Origin: Bacillus norwichensis
GTDB lineage: Bacteria > Bacillota > Bacilli > Bacillales > Bacillaceae_C
Length of the DNA stretch: 32,228 nt
Direction: 5' to 3'
Assembly: GCF_014836955.1 (NCBI RefSeq)
Contig: NZ_JACSPV010000050.1
Coordinates: 1 to 32,228, forward strand
Part shown: positions 15,265 to 24,416 of the stretch, piece after piece
Layout: every line of letters starts with the position of its first letter
How positions within the stretch are numbered: position 1 is the stretch's first letter
The notes under the pieces: generated by a model
Database searches by the model: none
What the model was told of the DNA's origin: nothing
Seen by the model: only the letters and a program-made list of their open reading frames with translations
Translations under genes and position numbers: made by a program

Positions 15265-15303
15265 ATTCCAAATCAAACTGCACCAGCCAAAAGCAGTTGA
15301 AGT

Positions 15304-15501
15304 ATGACTGGAAGAAAATATAAGACATTATATATCTTTACAACCATAATAAGCTTTTCTGCTGTTCTTTCAGATTGGCAATTAAGCTTATCCTTTCATA
15401 TAAGTTTTTTTACTCAGCTTTTTTGGGTGGCTTCATGGATACTCATCGCTCTATTTACAATCTATCTACATATTTTCAAAAATCTCCTCAAACCTGCCTG
15501 A
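15304..15501 (+). CDS. Possible small membrane protein
   Basis: A 65-codon frame with two hydrophobic stretches (LYIFTTIISFSAVL and FFTQLFWVASWILIALFTIYL) separated by a short loop. No ribosome-binding site is visible before ATG 15304, and I do not recognise the product. It fills most of the 378-bp gap between operon 2 and the M20 hydrolase. It may be a remnant of a transporter or a chance frame. Confidence 0.25.
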   Translation: MTGRKYKTLYIFTTIISFSAVLSDWQLSLSFHISFFTQLFWVASWILIALFTIYLHIFKNLLKPA

Positions 15502-15599
15502 AAAACATCTGTCATCAAGCCCTGAGCAGCAGGCGGAGTTTTTTCAGCTTTGGAATAGTGGGTCTATTATTAAATTGTTATACGGAGGGTTCCTGAAAA

Positions 15600-16865
15600 A
15601 TGCAGATTAACCGGCAAAGGTTATTAAATGATATTGAAAAATACTCCCTTTATGGAAGAGATGAACGCGGAGGAATTACTCGCCCTGCCTTTTCTGAACC
15701 GGATATGCAAGTCCGCGAATTGTTTATCAAGGAATTGAAAGACTTGGGATTGAAAGTTTCAGTTGACCCCATTGCCAATATCTGGGGAAAGCGGAAAGGG
15801 AAAGGGGAAATGAACGGTACGATTGTTATCGGCTCCCATTTGGATACAGTTCCCAATGGAGGAAAATACGATGGGGCTCTCGGTGTCCTTATTGCCAAGG
15901 AAGTGGTGGTCACTCTGATTGAAAACAAAATCGAACTTCAGCATGACCTTGAGATTGTATCATTCACTGCAGAAGAATCGAATGACTTTGGTTTTTCAAC
16001 CCTTGGGAGCAAGACATTCGCCGGGAAACTTACCGAAGAAGAATTGATCCACGCAAGCGATTCTCAAGGTACGCTTTTGAAAGATGCTGTCCGGTATGCT
16101 GGCGGTGATTTGTACAAGCTGGACGAAATGGTGAAAGATCGTAGAGAGAAAAAAGCCTATGTCGAGATTCATATTGAACAAGGAAAGCGCCTGGAGTCCA
16201 ATCATCTGTCCGTTGGCATCGTTGAAGATATGGTCGGTGTCTACCGTACGCGCGTTAAGGTAAAGGGTGAAGCAAATCATTCGGGGACAACGATGATGGC
16301 TCACCGTTCAGATGCTCTTGCTGCGGCTTCTGAGATGGTTCTCGCCGTAGAAAAAATATGCTGTGCAGATGAAACGGATTTAGTCGGCACGGTCGGCCAG
16401 CTATCTGTGGAGCCTAATGCTGTGAATGTTGTGCCTGGAGAAGTGAATTTCGTGGCGGAAATTAGGAGTGAGGACGAAGCGCGCATGGACCACGTAATTA
16501 ATTTGATTGAGGAGAATTGGAAAAGGATCCTCAATGCAAGAGGGGTCACAATGGAACAGAACCTGATGGTCAAGCAGAAGCCGATTCCCATGGATGAAGA
16601 TATTGTCACAATATTTAGGGAAACAGCAGACGAACTGTCGGAGCCTTACACGGTTTTCCCAAGCATGGCTGTGCACGATGCCGCCCATATGGCGTCTCTT
16701 TCCAAGGCTTGTATGATTTTTGTAAAAAGCATCAATGGGAGAAGCCATTGTCCGGAAGAATACAGTAAGCCGGAAGATATTGAAAAAGCGGCAAACATCT
16801 TATTGAATGGCGTGATCAATATTGACAAAGTGCTCTCGAAAGAAGCACGGCCAATCATTGACTGA
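15600..16865 (+). CDS. M20-family Zn hydrolase (N-carbamoyl-L-amino-acid / allantoate amidohydrolase type)
   Basis: A 421-residue metallo-amidohydrolase of the hydantoinase/carbamoylase family (HyuC, beta-ureidopropionase, allantoate amidohydrolase). The two-metal site residues are visible: GSHLDTVPNGGKYDGALGVL (His, Asp), EESNDFG (Glu pair), YVEIHIEQG (His) and the C-terminal GRSHCPEE (His). The dimerisation-domain signature GEANHSGTTMMAHRSDAL and AVHDAAHMA are also present. The family removes a carbamoyl or ureido group from an amino acid, releasing CO2 and ammonia. In this context it is a candidate for the ureido or amide intermediate left after ring opening, a job RutB does in the Rut pathway. 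The exact substrate cannot be read. GGAGGG lies about 10 nt before ATG 15600. Confidence 0.88.
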   Translation: MQINRQRLLNDIEKYSLYGRDERGGITRPAFSEPDMQVRELFIKELKDLGLKVSVDPIANIWGKRKGKGEMNGTIVIGSHLDTVPNGGKYDGALGVLIAKEVVVTLIENKIELQHDLEIVSFTAEESNDFGFSTLGSKTFAGKLTEEELIHASDSQGTLLKDAVRYAGGDLYKLDEMVKDRREKKAYVEIHIEQGKRLESNHLSVGIVEDMVGVYRTRVKVKGEANHSGTTMMAHRSDALAAASEMVLAVEKICCADETDLVGTVGQLSVEPNAVNVVPGEVNFVAEIRSEDEARMDHVINLIEENWKRILNARGVTMEQNLMVKQKPIPMDEDIVTIFRETADELSEPYTVFPSMAVHDAAHMASLSKACMIFVKSINGRSHCPEEYSKPEDIEKAANILLNGVINIDKVLSKEARPIID

Positions 16866-16917
16866 GTGGGGAAGAAAAATAAAAAACTGTTTTTTTTGAA
16901 TAAAATATATTTTCGTA

Positions 16918-16946
16918 TTGACAAACATTTACGAATCATTTAAATT
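16918..16946 (+). promoter_or_regulatory. Promoter of the permease-transaminase group
   Basis: TTGACA (16918-16923), 17 bp, TAAATT (16941-16946). The flanking TTGACAAACATT resembles the promoters at 5695 and 10219, which may reflect shared control. A leader of about 210 nt precedes ATG 17161; I see no known riboswitch in it. Confidence 0.5.
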
Positions 16947-17160
16947 CAATTAAAGAAGATATAAGGACAAATTCCTAAAAAGGAAGGATGATAGCAAGTA
17001 TAAAATAAGAAGATCGTTTGTGAGTGATTTGAAAGCGGTAACAAAATAATGTAAGTCGGATGATAAGTTCACATCATAAGTGCCCGCCATCATAAGAGAT
17101 TAGCCCGACTATTCCATTAAGAGCAATCTAAAGACACTTTGTTGAAAATGGGGGGACAGT

Positions 17161-18576
17161 ATGAGTCAACAATTAAATAGAACCTTGGGGCTTGGAGCTG
17201 CCGTAGCAACCGGGGTAGGTATTGTTGTAAGTTCTAGTGCACTTGTTTCCTTGGGACAAGGATTTGGCGAAGGCGGAAAAGGATTTATCATCGCTATGTT
17301 CGCAGCTCTGATCCTGAACATGTTCGTTGTATTTTCTTTTGCTGAATTATCGGGCATGATTCCGGTAGCCGGAGGAATCAATCACTATACACTCCCTGCA
17401 ATGGGAAGGTTTGTAGGAATGATTTCAGTTATCAGCGGTTACGTATTGGTCACGATCTTTTCAGGGAGTGCTGAAGCAGGAATTGCAGGGCTTGTTTTTA
17501 CAGAGGTATTTGCGCCGGGATTGAATCCGACGGTTATCTCCATAGCTATTACAGCAATCTTGGGGTTCATCAACATTTTGGGAATCAAGGCTTACAGCTG
17601 GACGCAGATTATACTGACAATTATCTTGATTGGCTCTACGATTGTATTGGGAATTATGGGGCTGACAGGAATTGGAGTATCGGGCGAACCAGCAGAAACC
17701 TCCTTCAAGTTCAATGAAATGGGATGGGGAGTATTCGGATTGACAGCACTGGCCATTTGGCTGTTTATAGGAGTAGAATTTGTCACACCGCTGGCTGAGG
17801 AAATCAAGAAGCCAAAAATATATGTGCCGCTTGCCATGGGATTGAGTCTGCTGGTGATTTTGTTTGCGGATATCCTATTTGGACTCGCTTCTGTGAAATT
17901 CGTTCCGCTCGATATACTAGCAGGATCTGCTGCACCGCATGTTGATTTTGCTACCGCCATGATGGGAAGACCCGGACAGACATGGATGGGACTCGTTGCA
18001 ATCATTGCGACAACAAGTACTTTAAACACTTTGATAGCTGCTATCTCACGGATGCTTTATGGCATGGGGCAAAACGGGCAAATGCCAAAAATATTTGGAA
18101 AGGCAAGCCGCTTTGGGACCCCATACGCTGCTATCATCACACTTTGTATGCTATTCGTTGTTTTCTTGCTGGCAGGAGTGACAACAGGCGAAACAATCGT
18201 TACGTTTATTCTTGCAGGATGCTTCTGTTGGTTGGTCACATATATTATCGCTCATGTAAACGTAATCATTTTGCGTTCCAAGTATCCAAACGCTAAAAGA
18301 TCTTTCAAGTCTCCTTTAGGAGTTACATTCCAAGTACTAGGTATTATGGGGATGGTTTATGTCATGTTCAACATGCACCCGGATCCAATCATAAAAGGTG
18401 AAATATACAAATACTCCTTATGGTTTTTAGCGGCCACCTTTGCCTATTCAGCACTTTGGGTAAAATTTGTTATGAAAAAGCCGCTTTTTGAGACAACTCC
18501 GTTAGAGGAGCTGACAGAAGGTCTCCATGAAACTTCCGATGTCGAAGAGATTAAAGAGATAAGCAAGACAGTTTAA
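17161..18576 (+). CDS. APC-superfamily amino acid permease
   Basis: 471 residues with about 12 hydrophobic segments. The N-terminal RTLGLGAAVATGVGIVVSSS matches the glycine-rich first helix of APC permeases, followed by FAELSGMIPVAGGINHYTLPAMG (helix 2 and loop), AIWLFIGVEFVTPLAEEIKKP (helix 6 region) and SRMLYGMGQNGQMP (loop 8). Substrates of this family are amino acids, amines or polyamines; the specificity is not visible. The charged C-terminal tail (EELTEGLHETSDVEEIKE) is cytoplasmic. It is followed 111 nt later by the class III transaminase, so it probably imports an amine or amino acid for that enzyme. GGGGGGA precedes ATG 17161. Confidence 0.85.
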   Translation: MSQQLNRTLGLGAAVATGVGIVVSSSALVSLGQGFGEGGKGFIIAMFAALILNMFVVFSFAELSGMIPVAGGINHYTLPAMGRFVGMISVISGYVLVTIFSGSAEAGIAGLVFTEVFAPGLNPTVISIAITAILGFINILGIKAYSWTQIILTIILIGSTIVLGIMGLTGIGVSGEPAETSFKFNEMGWGVFGLTALAIWLFIGVEFVTPLAEEIKKPKIYVPLAMGLSLLVILFADILFGLASVKFVPLDILAGSAAPHVDFATAMMGRPGQTWMGLVAIIATTSTLNTLIAAISRMLYGMGQNGQMPKIFGKASRFGTPYAAIITLCMLFVVFLLAGVTTGETIVTFILAGCFCWLVTYIIAHVNVIILRSKYPNAKRSFKSPLGVTFQVLGIMGMVYVMFNMHPDPIIKGEIYKYSLWFLAATFAYSALWVKFVMKKPLFETTPLEELTEGLHETSDVEEIKEISKTV

Positions 18577-18687
18577 TAGTTTGGTATAAATCATCAATCA
18601 CCTATTTACTTTTAAGGGGGTGAGAGTCTAAAAGAAGTCTCGAACAAAGGCAAGGCAAATTATATTATCTTTTGGAGGGAACCATAA

Positions 18688-20067
18688 ATGACAAACATTG
18701 TAAAACAACATCTAAGTGTGGAAGAGCTCAGCAAAATAGATAAGGAATATTTTATTCATCCAACTACAGTTCCGAAAGACTTTATTGAAAACGGACCAAA
18801 AATCATCTTTTCTGAAGGAAATGGAATCCGTGTTAAAGACGTCAATGGAACTGAGTATATAGACGGCGTATCAATGCTCTGGAATGTAAATTTGGGCTAC
18901 GGACAAAAGGAACTGGCAGAAGCTGCGTATAAGCAGTTGAATACATTGCCATATTGTTCATCTTTCTATGGTTATTCAAATGAAAACGCTATTCGTTTAG
19001 CGGAAAGAATCGTTTCAGTAGCTCCTGGGGATCTAAGCGGGGTGTTCTTCACATCAGGTGGATCAGAGTCAAATGAAACAGCATTTAAGCTCGTGCGCCA
19101 TTATTGGGATATGAAGGGATACAAGGAAAAGAAAACGATAATATCTCTGAAAAGAGGATATCATGGGGCTACCATCGCCACCGGATCAGCTACAGGAATC
19201 GCAGGATTCCATAACTTCTCCGGTTCCAAAGATACAGATATCCTTCACGCCAAGCCGCATTTGACGAATGCTGAACTCGGAGATAAATCTGATCCTGATT
19301 ACGATCAAAGTATCAGAAACATCATAGACCAAGTGGGATCCAACAAAATTGCAGCAGTCATCATGGAGCCGGTTCAGGGTGCAGGAGGAGTACACGTTCC
19401 GCCCGAAAGATACTTGCAGGCTGTCAAGAAGCTGTGTGAAGAGAAGAATGTACTCTTTATCGCGGACGAAGTCATTTGCGGATTCGGTAGAACCGGAAAA
19501 ATGTTCGGTGTAGAAAACTGGGATGTAGAACCTGATGTCATGTGCGTGGCTAAAGGAATCACAAGTGGATATGCTCAGCTTGGTGCAGTCCTTTTAAACA
19601 GAGAAATCAGAGATACCCTTGTTCAATATGATCAGATTCTCGGACATGGATTTACATACAGCGGACATCCGACTGCATGTGCTGTAGGATTGGCAACACT
19701 GGATCTGTTGGAGAAACAAAATATTCTTCAAAATGTAAATGAGATGGAGAAAGAACTGAAGAAAGGCTTTAAATACCTGGAAGAAAACCATCCTCATATC
19801 GCAAATACAAGAGCGGTTGGACTCCTGGCAGGATTCGATCTCATGCAGGACCCAGAGAGTGGAACACCGTTTGACCAGTCCATCAGAGCAGCACGTTACA
19901 TCGTTGATCACTGCTTTGACAACAAGCTGATCCTGAGAGCGGCTGATTTTGAACATCAAGTCAATATTGTGGCAATTGCCCCGCCGCTTATTATCAACAA
20001 GCAGGAAGTTGAAGAGATTATCAATATTGTGGACGATGCTTTGACATCTTTTGAAAAAACATTATAA
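18688..20067 (+). CDS. Class III aminotransferase (omega-amino acid / diamine type)
   Basis: A 459-residue PLP enzyme of fold type I, subgroup II. Visible are GGSESNETAFKLVRHYW (cofactor phosphate loop), KRGYHGATIATGSATG, the EPVQGAGGVHVPPERY signature, FIADEVICGFGRTGKMFG (PLP-binding Asp) and the Schiff-base lysine K289 in CVAKGITSGYAQLG. It resembles omega-amino-acid:pyruvate and putrescine:pyruvate transaminases (SpuC- and YhxA-like), which turn a terminal amine into a semialdehyde. The aldehyde dehydrogenase encoded next would oxidise that product. The start is ATG 18688 after GGAGGG. A terminator-like hairpin follows the gene. Confidence 0.9.
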   Translation: MTNIVKQHLSVEELSKIDKEYFIHPTTVPKDFIENGPKIIFSEGNGIRVKDVNGTEYIDGVSMLWNVNLGYGQKELAEAAYKQLNTLPYCSSFYGYSNENAIRLAERIVSVAPGDLSGVFFTSGGSESNETAFKLVRHYWDMKGYKEKKTIISLKRGYHGATIATGSATGIAGFHNFSGSKDTDILHAKPHLTNAELGDKSDPDYDQSIRNIIDQVGSNKIAAVIMEPVQGAGGVHVPPERYLQAVKKLCEEKNVLFIADEVICGFGRTGKMFGVENWDVEPDVMCVAKGITSGYAQLGAVLLNREIRDTLVQYDQILGHGFTYSGHPTACAVGLATLDLLEKQNILQNVNEMEKELKKGFKYLEENHPHIANTRAVGLLAGFDLMQDPESGTPFDQSIRAARYIVDHCFDNKLILRAADFEHQVNIVAIAPPLIINKQEVEEIINIVDDALTSFEKTL

Positions 20068-20068
20068 A

Positions 20069-20096
20069 AAGAGAGCGGTCTTCGCTCTCTTTTCTT
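20069..20096 (+). terminator. Terminator between transaminase and aldehyde dehydrogenase
   Basis: AAGAGAGC (20069-20076) pairs with GCTCTCTT (20084-20091), followed by TTCTT. The short T run suggests partial read-through into the aldehyde dehydrogenase gene about 30 nt further on. Confidence 0.6.
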
Positions 20097-20124
20097 AAAA
20101 ATACACAATAAGGGATTGAGGTAT

Positions 20125-21606
20125 ATGGAAACTGCTACAGTCAGTCTAAAACCAAAAGTGGAACAATTTTTAAAAGGGACAAAGAAGCTTTACATTAACG
20201 GAGAGTTCGTTGAATCTGTTTCAGGGAAAACTTTCGATTCTTACAACCCGGCAACAGGGGAAGTTCTCGCAGTCGTCAGTGAGGCAGAGGCGGCAGACGT
20301 GGATCGTGCTGCCAAAGCCGCAAAGAAGGCGTTCGAAGAGGGACCATGGTCCAAAATGAGCGCCGTTGAGCGAGCTCGATTGATGTTCAAATTGGCGGAT
20401 GTGATCGAAGAGAATACGGATGAATTGGCGCAGCTTGAATCACTTGATAACGGAAAGCCATTCAGCGAGTCCAAACCGTTAGATCTGTCGAATACAATTG
20501 AAACTTTTCGGTATTATGCCGGCTGGGCAACAAAAGTATTTGGACAGACTATTCCGGTTTCAAAGCAATTCCTTAACTATACACGCCATGAACCGGTAGG
20601 TGTTGCGGGGCAAATTATTCCATGGAACTTCCCGTTGATGATGGCTTCCTGGAAGATCGCTCCTGCATTGGCGACAGGATGTACAGTTGTCCTTAAGCCT
20701 GCAGAGCAGACACCGCTTACTGCTCTTTATTTGGCTGAGCTGATGGAGGAAGTCGGCTTTCCGCCCGGCGTCGTTAATATCATCCCAGGATTTGGCGAGA
20801 CTGCCGGAGACGCGCTTGTCAAACATCCGGATGTGAACAAGATTGCTTTTACCGGCTCTACATCCATTGGCAAGCTGATCATGAAAAATGCAGCGGTCAC
20901 AATGAAACGCGTGACACTGGAGTTGGGTGGGAAGTCTCCGAATATCATCCTGCCGGATGCCGATCTGTCAAAAGCGGCACCAGGTGTTTTCAGCGGGATC
21001 ATGCTGAACCAAGGACAGGTCTGCAGCGCGGGTTCCCGTGTCTATATCCAGAAGAAGCACTTTGATAATGTTATGTCGGAGCTCGTCGACTATGCGAAAA
21101 ATGTAAAGCAAGGTTTCGGTTTGGACGAGAGCACCCAAATGGGACCGCTTGTCTCCAAAGAACAGCAGGACCGCGTAGTCAACTATATCAATATCGGCCA
21201 AGAAGAGGGAGCTTCTATTGTTGCAGGCGGTGGAAACACAGAAAAAGGTTATTTCGTAGAGCCGACTGTTTTCGCTGATGTCAGTGACGACATGCGGATT
21301 GCACGCGAGGAGATCTTTGGACCAGTGGTAGTAGCGATGCCGTTCGAAGATATGGATGAAATCATTGAAAGAGCGAACAGCTCAGACTTTGGTCTTGCCG
21401 CAGGCGTCTGGACTGAAAACCTCAGAAATGCCCATTATATAGCCAATGGCCTGAAAGCCGGCTCAGTCTGGGTAAACTGCTACGGGATGGTTGACCCGCT
21501 TTCTCCTTTCGGAGGATACAAGCAATCCGGTTTCGGACGTGAAAATGGTGCATATGCGTTGCAGAACTACACGGAAGTGAAGAGTGTTTGGGTTAACTTA
21601 GAATAA
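20125..21606 (+). CDS. NAD-dependent aldehyde dehydrogenase (DhaS-like)
   Basis: About 493 residues, full length for the family and closely similar from memory to B. subtilis DhaS. Visible are the EPVGVAGQIIPWNFPLMMA cofactor segment, the FTGSTSIGK loop, the general base E266 in LELGGKSPN, the catalytic Cys C300 in NQGQVCSAGSR and the C-terminal PFGGYKQSGFGRENG. It oxidises an aldehyde to an acid with NAD(P)+. Coming after a transaminase, the likely substrate is an omega-semialdehyde. I placed the start at ATG 20125 rather than TTG 20116, because AAGGG (20110-20114) is correctly spaced only for the ATG. Confidence 0.9.
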   Translation: METATVSLKPKVEQFLKGTKKLYINGEFVESVSGKTFDSYNPATGEVLAVVSEAEAADVDRAAKAAKKAFEEGPWSKMSAVERARLMFKLADVIEENTDELAQLESLDNGKPFSESKPLDLSNTIETFRYYAGWATKVFGQTIPVSKQFLNYTRHEPVGVAGQIIPWNFPLMMASWKIAPALATGCTVVLKPAEQTPLTALYLAELMEEVGFPPGVVNIIPGFGETAGDALVKHPDVNKIAFTGSTSIGKLIMKNAAVTMKRVTLELGGKSPNIILPDADLSKAAPGVFSGIMLNQGQVCSAGSRVYIQKKHFDNVMSELVDYAKNVKQGFGLDESTQMGPLVSKEQQDRVVNYINIGQEEGASIVAGGGNTEKGYFVEPTVFADVSDDMRIAREEIFGPVVVAMPFEDMDEIIERANSSDFGLAAGVWTENLRNAHYIANGLKAGSVWVNCYGMVDPLSPFGGYKQSGFGRENGAYALQNYTEVKSVWVNLE

Positions 21607-21630
21607 ATTCTAAATAGAAAAATTTACTCT

Positions 21631-21704
21631 GCCTCTCTTCTTGTATTAAACAGCACGCTTTTTAAAAAAGGATTTTGCATTGCTGTTTAATTAAGAGGAG
21701 AGGC
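21631..21704. repeat. Long imperfect inverted repeat (24-bp arms)
   Basis: The arms 21631-21655 and 21681-21704 share GCCTCTC at the outer end and TTAAACAGCA at the inner end, with one mismatch and one indel between. The 25-nt loop itself contains CTTTTTAAAAAAG. It lies between the aldehyde and alcohol dehydrogenase genes, where base composition drops. It could be a bidirectional terminator or a remnant of a small mobile element. Confidence 0.65.
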
Positions 21705-21741
21705 TGCTTTATTAATATAAATTTAAGGAGTGTATGAATAT

Positions 21742-22923
21742 ATGTTATGGAATTTTAAATTTAATGTGCCTACATCTATTGAATTTGGTAATGGGAAAGT
21801 GAAATTAGTAGGAGAGTTCGCAAAAAAGCTAGGAGGTCAAAAAGTACTTATTGTTACGGATAAGGGACTTGCCAATACTGGCATTTTAGATAAAGTTATA
21901 GATCCATTAAAAGAAAAAAATATTGATTTCCTAGTTTATGATGAAGTAAAGCCTAATCCAAGGGACGTGGATTGCCAAAAAGCTTATGAGCAAGTAAAAG
22001 AAGAAGGTATAGATGTTTTGATTGGGCTTGGTGGTGGAAGCTCAATGGACACAGCGAAGGCAATTGGGACACTCTTGACACATGGCGGAACATTGTCTGA
22101 AAGATATGGCACAGATAAATTGGAAAGAGATATAACTCCATTAATCTGCATTCCAACTACAGCCGGAACAGGAAGTGAAGTAACCAGTTATTCCGTAATT
22201 ACTGATACAAATATTAAAGATAAGATGCTTTTATTTGACTTAAGACTATCACCAAAAGTTGCTTTAGTTGATCCAGAACTTACATTGAGCTTGCCCAAGT
22301 CAATTACAGCAGCAACTGGAATGGATGCACTTACACATGCAATTGAAGCTTATGTTTGCAATGTCTCAGAGCCAATCTCCGATTCTTTGGCACTACATGC
22401 TATAGAATTGATAGCAGAGCATTTGGTAAATGCGGTAGAGAACGGCAAAGACTTGGAAGCTAGGCAAAACATGATAGTAGCTAGTCTAATAGCCGGCTTA
22501 TCATTTGCGAATACTAATCTTGGTTCAGTTCATGCTATGGCAGAACCACTTGGAGGCCTTTATGATACACCTCATGGTGTTGCAAATGCAATCTTCTTAC
22601 CTTTTGTATTTAAGTTTAATATTAGTTCGAACCCCAAGAAGTTTGCAAATGTGGCTAAAAAATTAGGTGTTTCTTCTGAAGGGAAAACAGATGACCAAAT
22701 TGCACTAGAGGGGGCTAAGTTATTAGAAGAATTAGCTAATAAGATAAATATTCCTAAATTTAGTGATTTAGATTATGTAGATACGAAAGATTTTGATTTC
22801 CTTGCGGGAGCTGCTGAAGAAAACATTTGTACAACGGTGAATCCAAGGAAAATAACAAAAGAAGATTATATAGAATTGTTTACAGCAGCCTATGAATATA
22901 AGGGTTCAAATATATATGCTTAA
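21742..22923 (+). CDS. Iron-containing (group III) alcohol dehydrogenase
   Basis: 393 residues. Visible are the NAD-binding GLGGGSSMDTAKAIG (about 98-112), PTTAGTGSEVTSYSVI, the metal region MDALTHAIEAYV, and GSVHAMAEPLGGLYDTPHGVANA with the remaining His ligands. These enzymes interconvert short aldehydes or semialdehydes and alcohols. Context suggests disposal of a semialdehyde, analogous to RutE, but the substrate is not visible. The start is ATG 21742, with AAGGAG at 21725-21730; GTG 21730 overlaps that site. Codon choice is more AT-rich than in the flanking aldehyde dehydrogenase (many TTA, AAT, GAA), which suggests a different origin. Confidence 0.9.
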   Translation: MLWNFKFNVPTSIEFGNGKVKLVGEFAKKLGGQKVLIVTDKGLANTGILDKVIDPLKEKNIDFLVYDEVKPNPRDVDCQKAYEQVKEEGIDVLIGLGGGSSMDTAKAIGTLLTHGGTLSERYGTDKLERDITPLICIPTTAGTGSEVTSYSVITDTNIKDKMLLFDLRLSPKVALVDPELTLSLPKSITAATGMDALTHAIEAYVCNVSEPISDSLALHAIELIAEHLVNAVENGKDLEARQNMIVASLIAGLSFANTNLGSVHAMAEPLGGLYDTPHGVANAIFLPFVFKFNISSNPKKFANVAKKLGVSSEGKTDDQIALEGAKLLEELANKINIPKFSDLDYVDTKDFDFLAGAAEENICTTVNPRKITKEDYIELFTAAYEYKGSNIYA

Positions 22924-22950
22924 TAGCTTTAACTAGTTTAAATTTAAACG

Positions 22951-22986
22951 CATCAAGATAGCTATAGAAAATTTACTATCTTGATG
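22951..22986. repeat. 11-bp inverted repeat between alcohol dehydrogenase and NCS1 permease
   Basis: CATCAAGATAG (22951-22961) and CTATCTTGATG (22976-22986) are perfect complements around a 14-nt loop. A perfect palindrome, GTTTAAATTTAAAC, lies just before it at 22936-22949. There is no T run after the stem, so its role is unclear. Confidence 0.6.
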
Positions 22987-23048
22987 TGTGCATAGTGGAG
23001 AAATATGCTTATGATAATCAACAAGAAATATACCGAGGGGGTATGTTT

Positions 23049-24416
23049 ATGAAGGCAGAAACACGTTTTGTTGAGTATATTCCTGAAAATGAAAGGCATG
23101 GGAACGTCCGTAGTTTATTCTCAGTTTGGTTTACAGTGAATTTTATGTTATTGGCAGTTGTAACAGGGGGCTTGGCAGTAGTTTTTGGCCTAAATCTTTT
23201 TTGGAGCATAGTATCAATACTTTTAGGTAACCTAATAGGTGCAATTTTTATGGCTCTTCACTCAGTACAAGGGCCAAAATTAGGAATACCCCAGATGATC
23301 CAAAGTCGAGCCCAATTTGGTGTGATTGGAGCAATTTTCCCCCTGTTGTTAGTTATTTTGATGTATTTGGGCTATTTTGCAAGTAATGCAGTGCTAGGAG
23401 CTCAAGCTGTCACTGCGAGTACATCGATACCAATTGGCTGGAGTATTACAATTTTAAGCGTTATTACTTTCGTTATTACTTTTTATGGATATGAAATGAT
23501 TCACAAGTTATCGAAGTATATCGCTATTTTATTGGGAGTAATATTCCTATTTGTAAGTATTTTAGTATTCAAACTGGATTTTCCAGCTAACAGCTGGTCA
23601 CCAAGCCAATTCCAATTTGCACCATTTTTAGCAAGTGTTAGTGTGTTTGCGACCTGGCAACTTACATTTGCGCCCTATGTTGCAGATTATTCAAGGTATC
23701 TCCCTAAAGATACCGATCCTAAAAAAGCGTTTATATACACCTATGGTGGATCAGTTCTTAGTGCTGTATGGATGATGATTTTGGGAGCAAGTTTAACAAT
23801 CGCCATTCCAAGTTTTTTAGATAATGCGAGTCTTAGTTTAAGTGCTCTTGTTGGTTCACAGTGGTCACTTGTTATGTATTTTGCTATTGCTTTGGGAATC
23901 GTGGCAACAAATGTTTTTAATCTTTATGGAGCATTTATGTCACTAACTACAATTACTGATACAATTGTAAGGCTTAGAGGAACAATTCAGACAAGGTTTT
24001 TACTATTGTTTATATGTGGAATAATAGGAACTGCCTTGGCTATTGTAGGACATGGGAATTTTTTGGAAAATTTCTCTAACCTAATACTGTTTCTTGCTTA
24101 TTTCTTATTCCCATGGACTACAATAAACTTGGTTGATTACTATCTTTTGCGTCATGGTAATTATAATGTAGATGCTCTTTTTGATCCCAATGGAGAATAT
24201 GGAAGATATAACTGGAAAGCCATGATTGCATATGCAGTTACCATAATTTGTGAAATTCCATTTATAAACACTACCATATACCAAGGTTTCATATCAAAAT
24301 CTATGCATGATATAGATTTTGCATGGATTATAGCTCTGACTATTCCAGGAGTTATATACTATGTGTTAATGAAAAGTGAGGTAGAAAAGAAAACCTTAAG
24401 CAAATATACTGCTTAG
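23049..24416 (+). CDS. NCS1-family permease (cytosine/purine/hydantoin type), copy 1
   Basis: A 455-residue inner-membrane transporter with about 12 segments. It has the NCS1 pattern: NVRSLFSVWFTVNFMLLAVVTGGLAVVFGLN, ALHSVQGPKLGIPQMIQSRAQFG (the conserved Q-x-R-x-x-FG loop), FAPYVADYSRYLP and a late FLFPWTTINLVDYYL. Members import nucleobases, hydantoins, allantoin or related heterocycles by cation symport. ATG 23049 fits GAGGGGG at 23035-23041; the open frame extends back to 22986. It is AT-rich like the alcohol dehydrogenase gene before it. It is paralogous to the 30548 protein, which has exactly the same length. Confidence 0.88.
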   Translation: MKAETRFVEYIPENERHGNVRSLFSVWFTVNFMLLAVVTGGLAVVFGLNLFWSIVSILLGNLIGAIFMALHSVQGPKLGIPQMIQSRAQFGVIGAIFPLLLVILMYLGYFASNAVLGAQAVTASTSIPIGWSITILSVITFVITFYGYEMIHKLSKYIAILLGVIFLFVSILVFKLDFPANSWSPSQFQFAPFLASVSVFATWQLTFAPYVADYSRYLPKDTDPKKAFIYTYGGSVLSAVWMMILGASLTIAIPSFLDNASLSLSALVGSQWSLVMYFAIALGIVATNVFNLYGAFMSLTTITDTIVRLRGTIQTRFLLLFICGIIGTALAIVGHGNFLENFSNLILFLAYFLFPWTTINLVDYYLLRHGNYNVDALFDPNGEYGRYNWKAMIAYAVTIICEIPFINTTIYQGFISKSMHDIDFAWIIALTIPGVIYYVLMKSEVEKKTLSKYTA

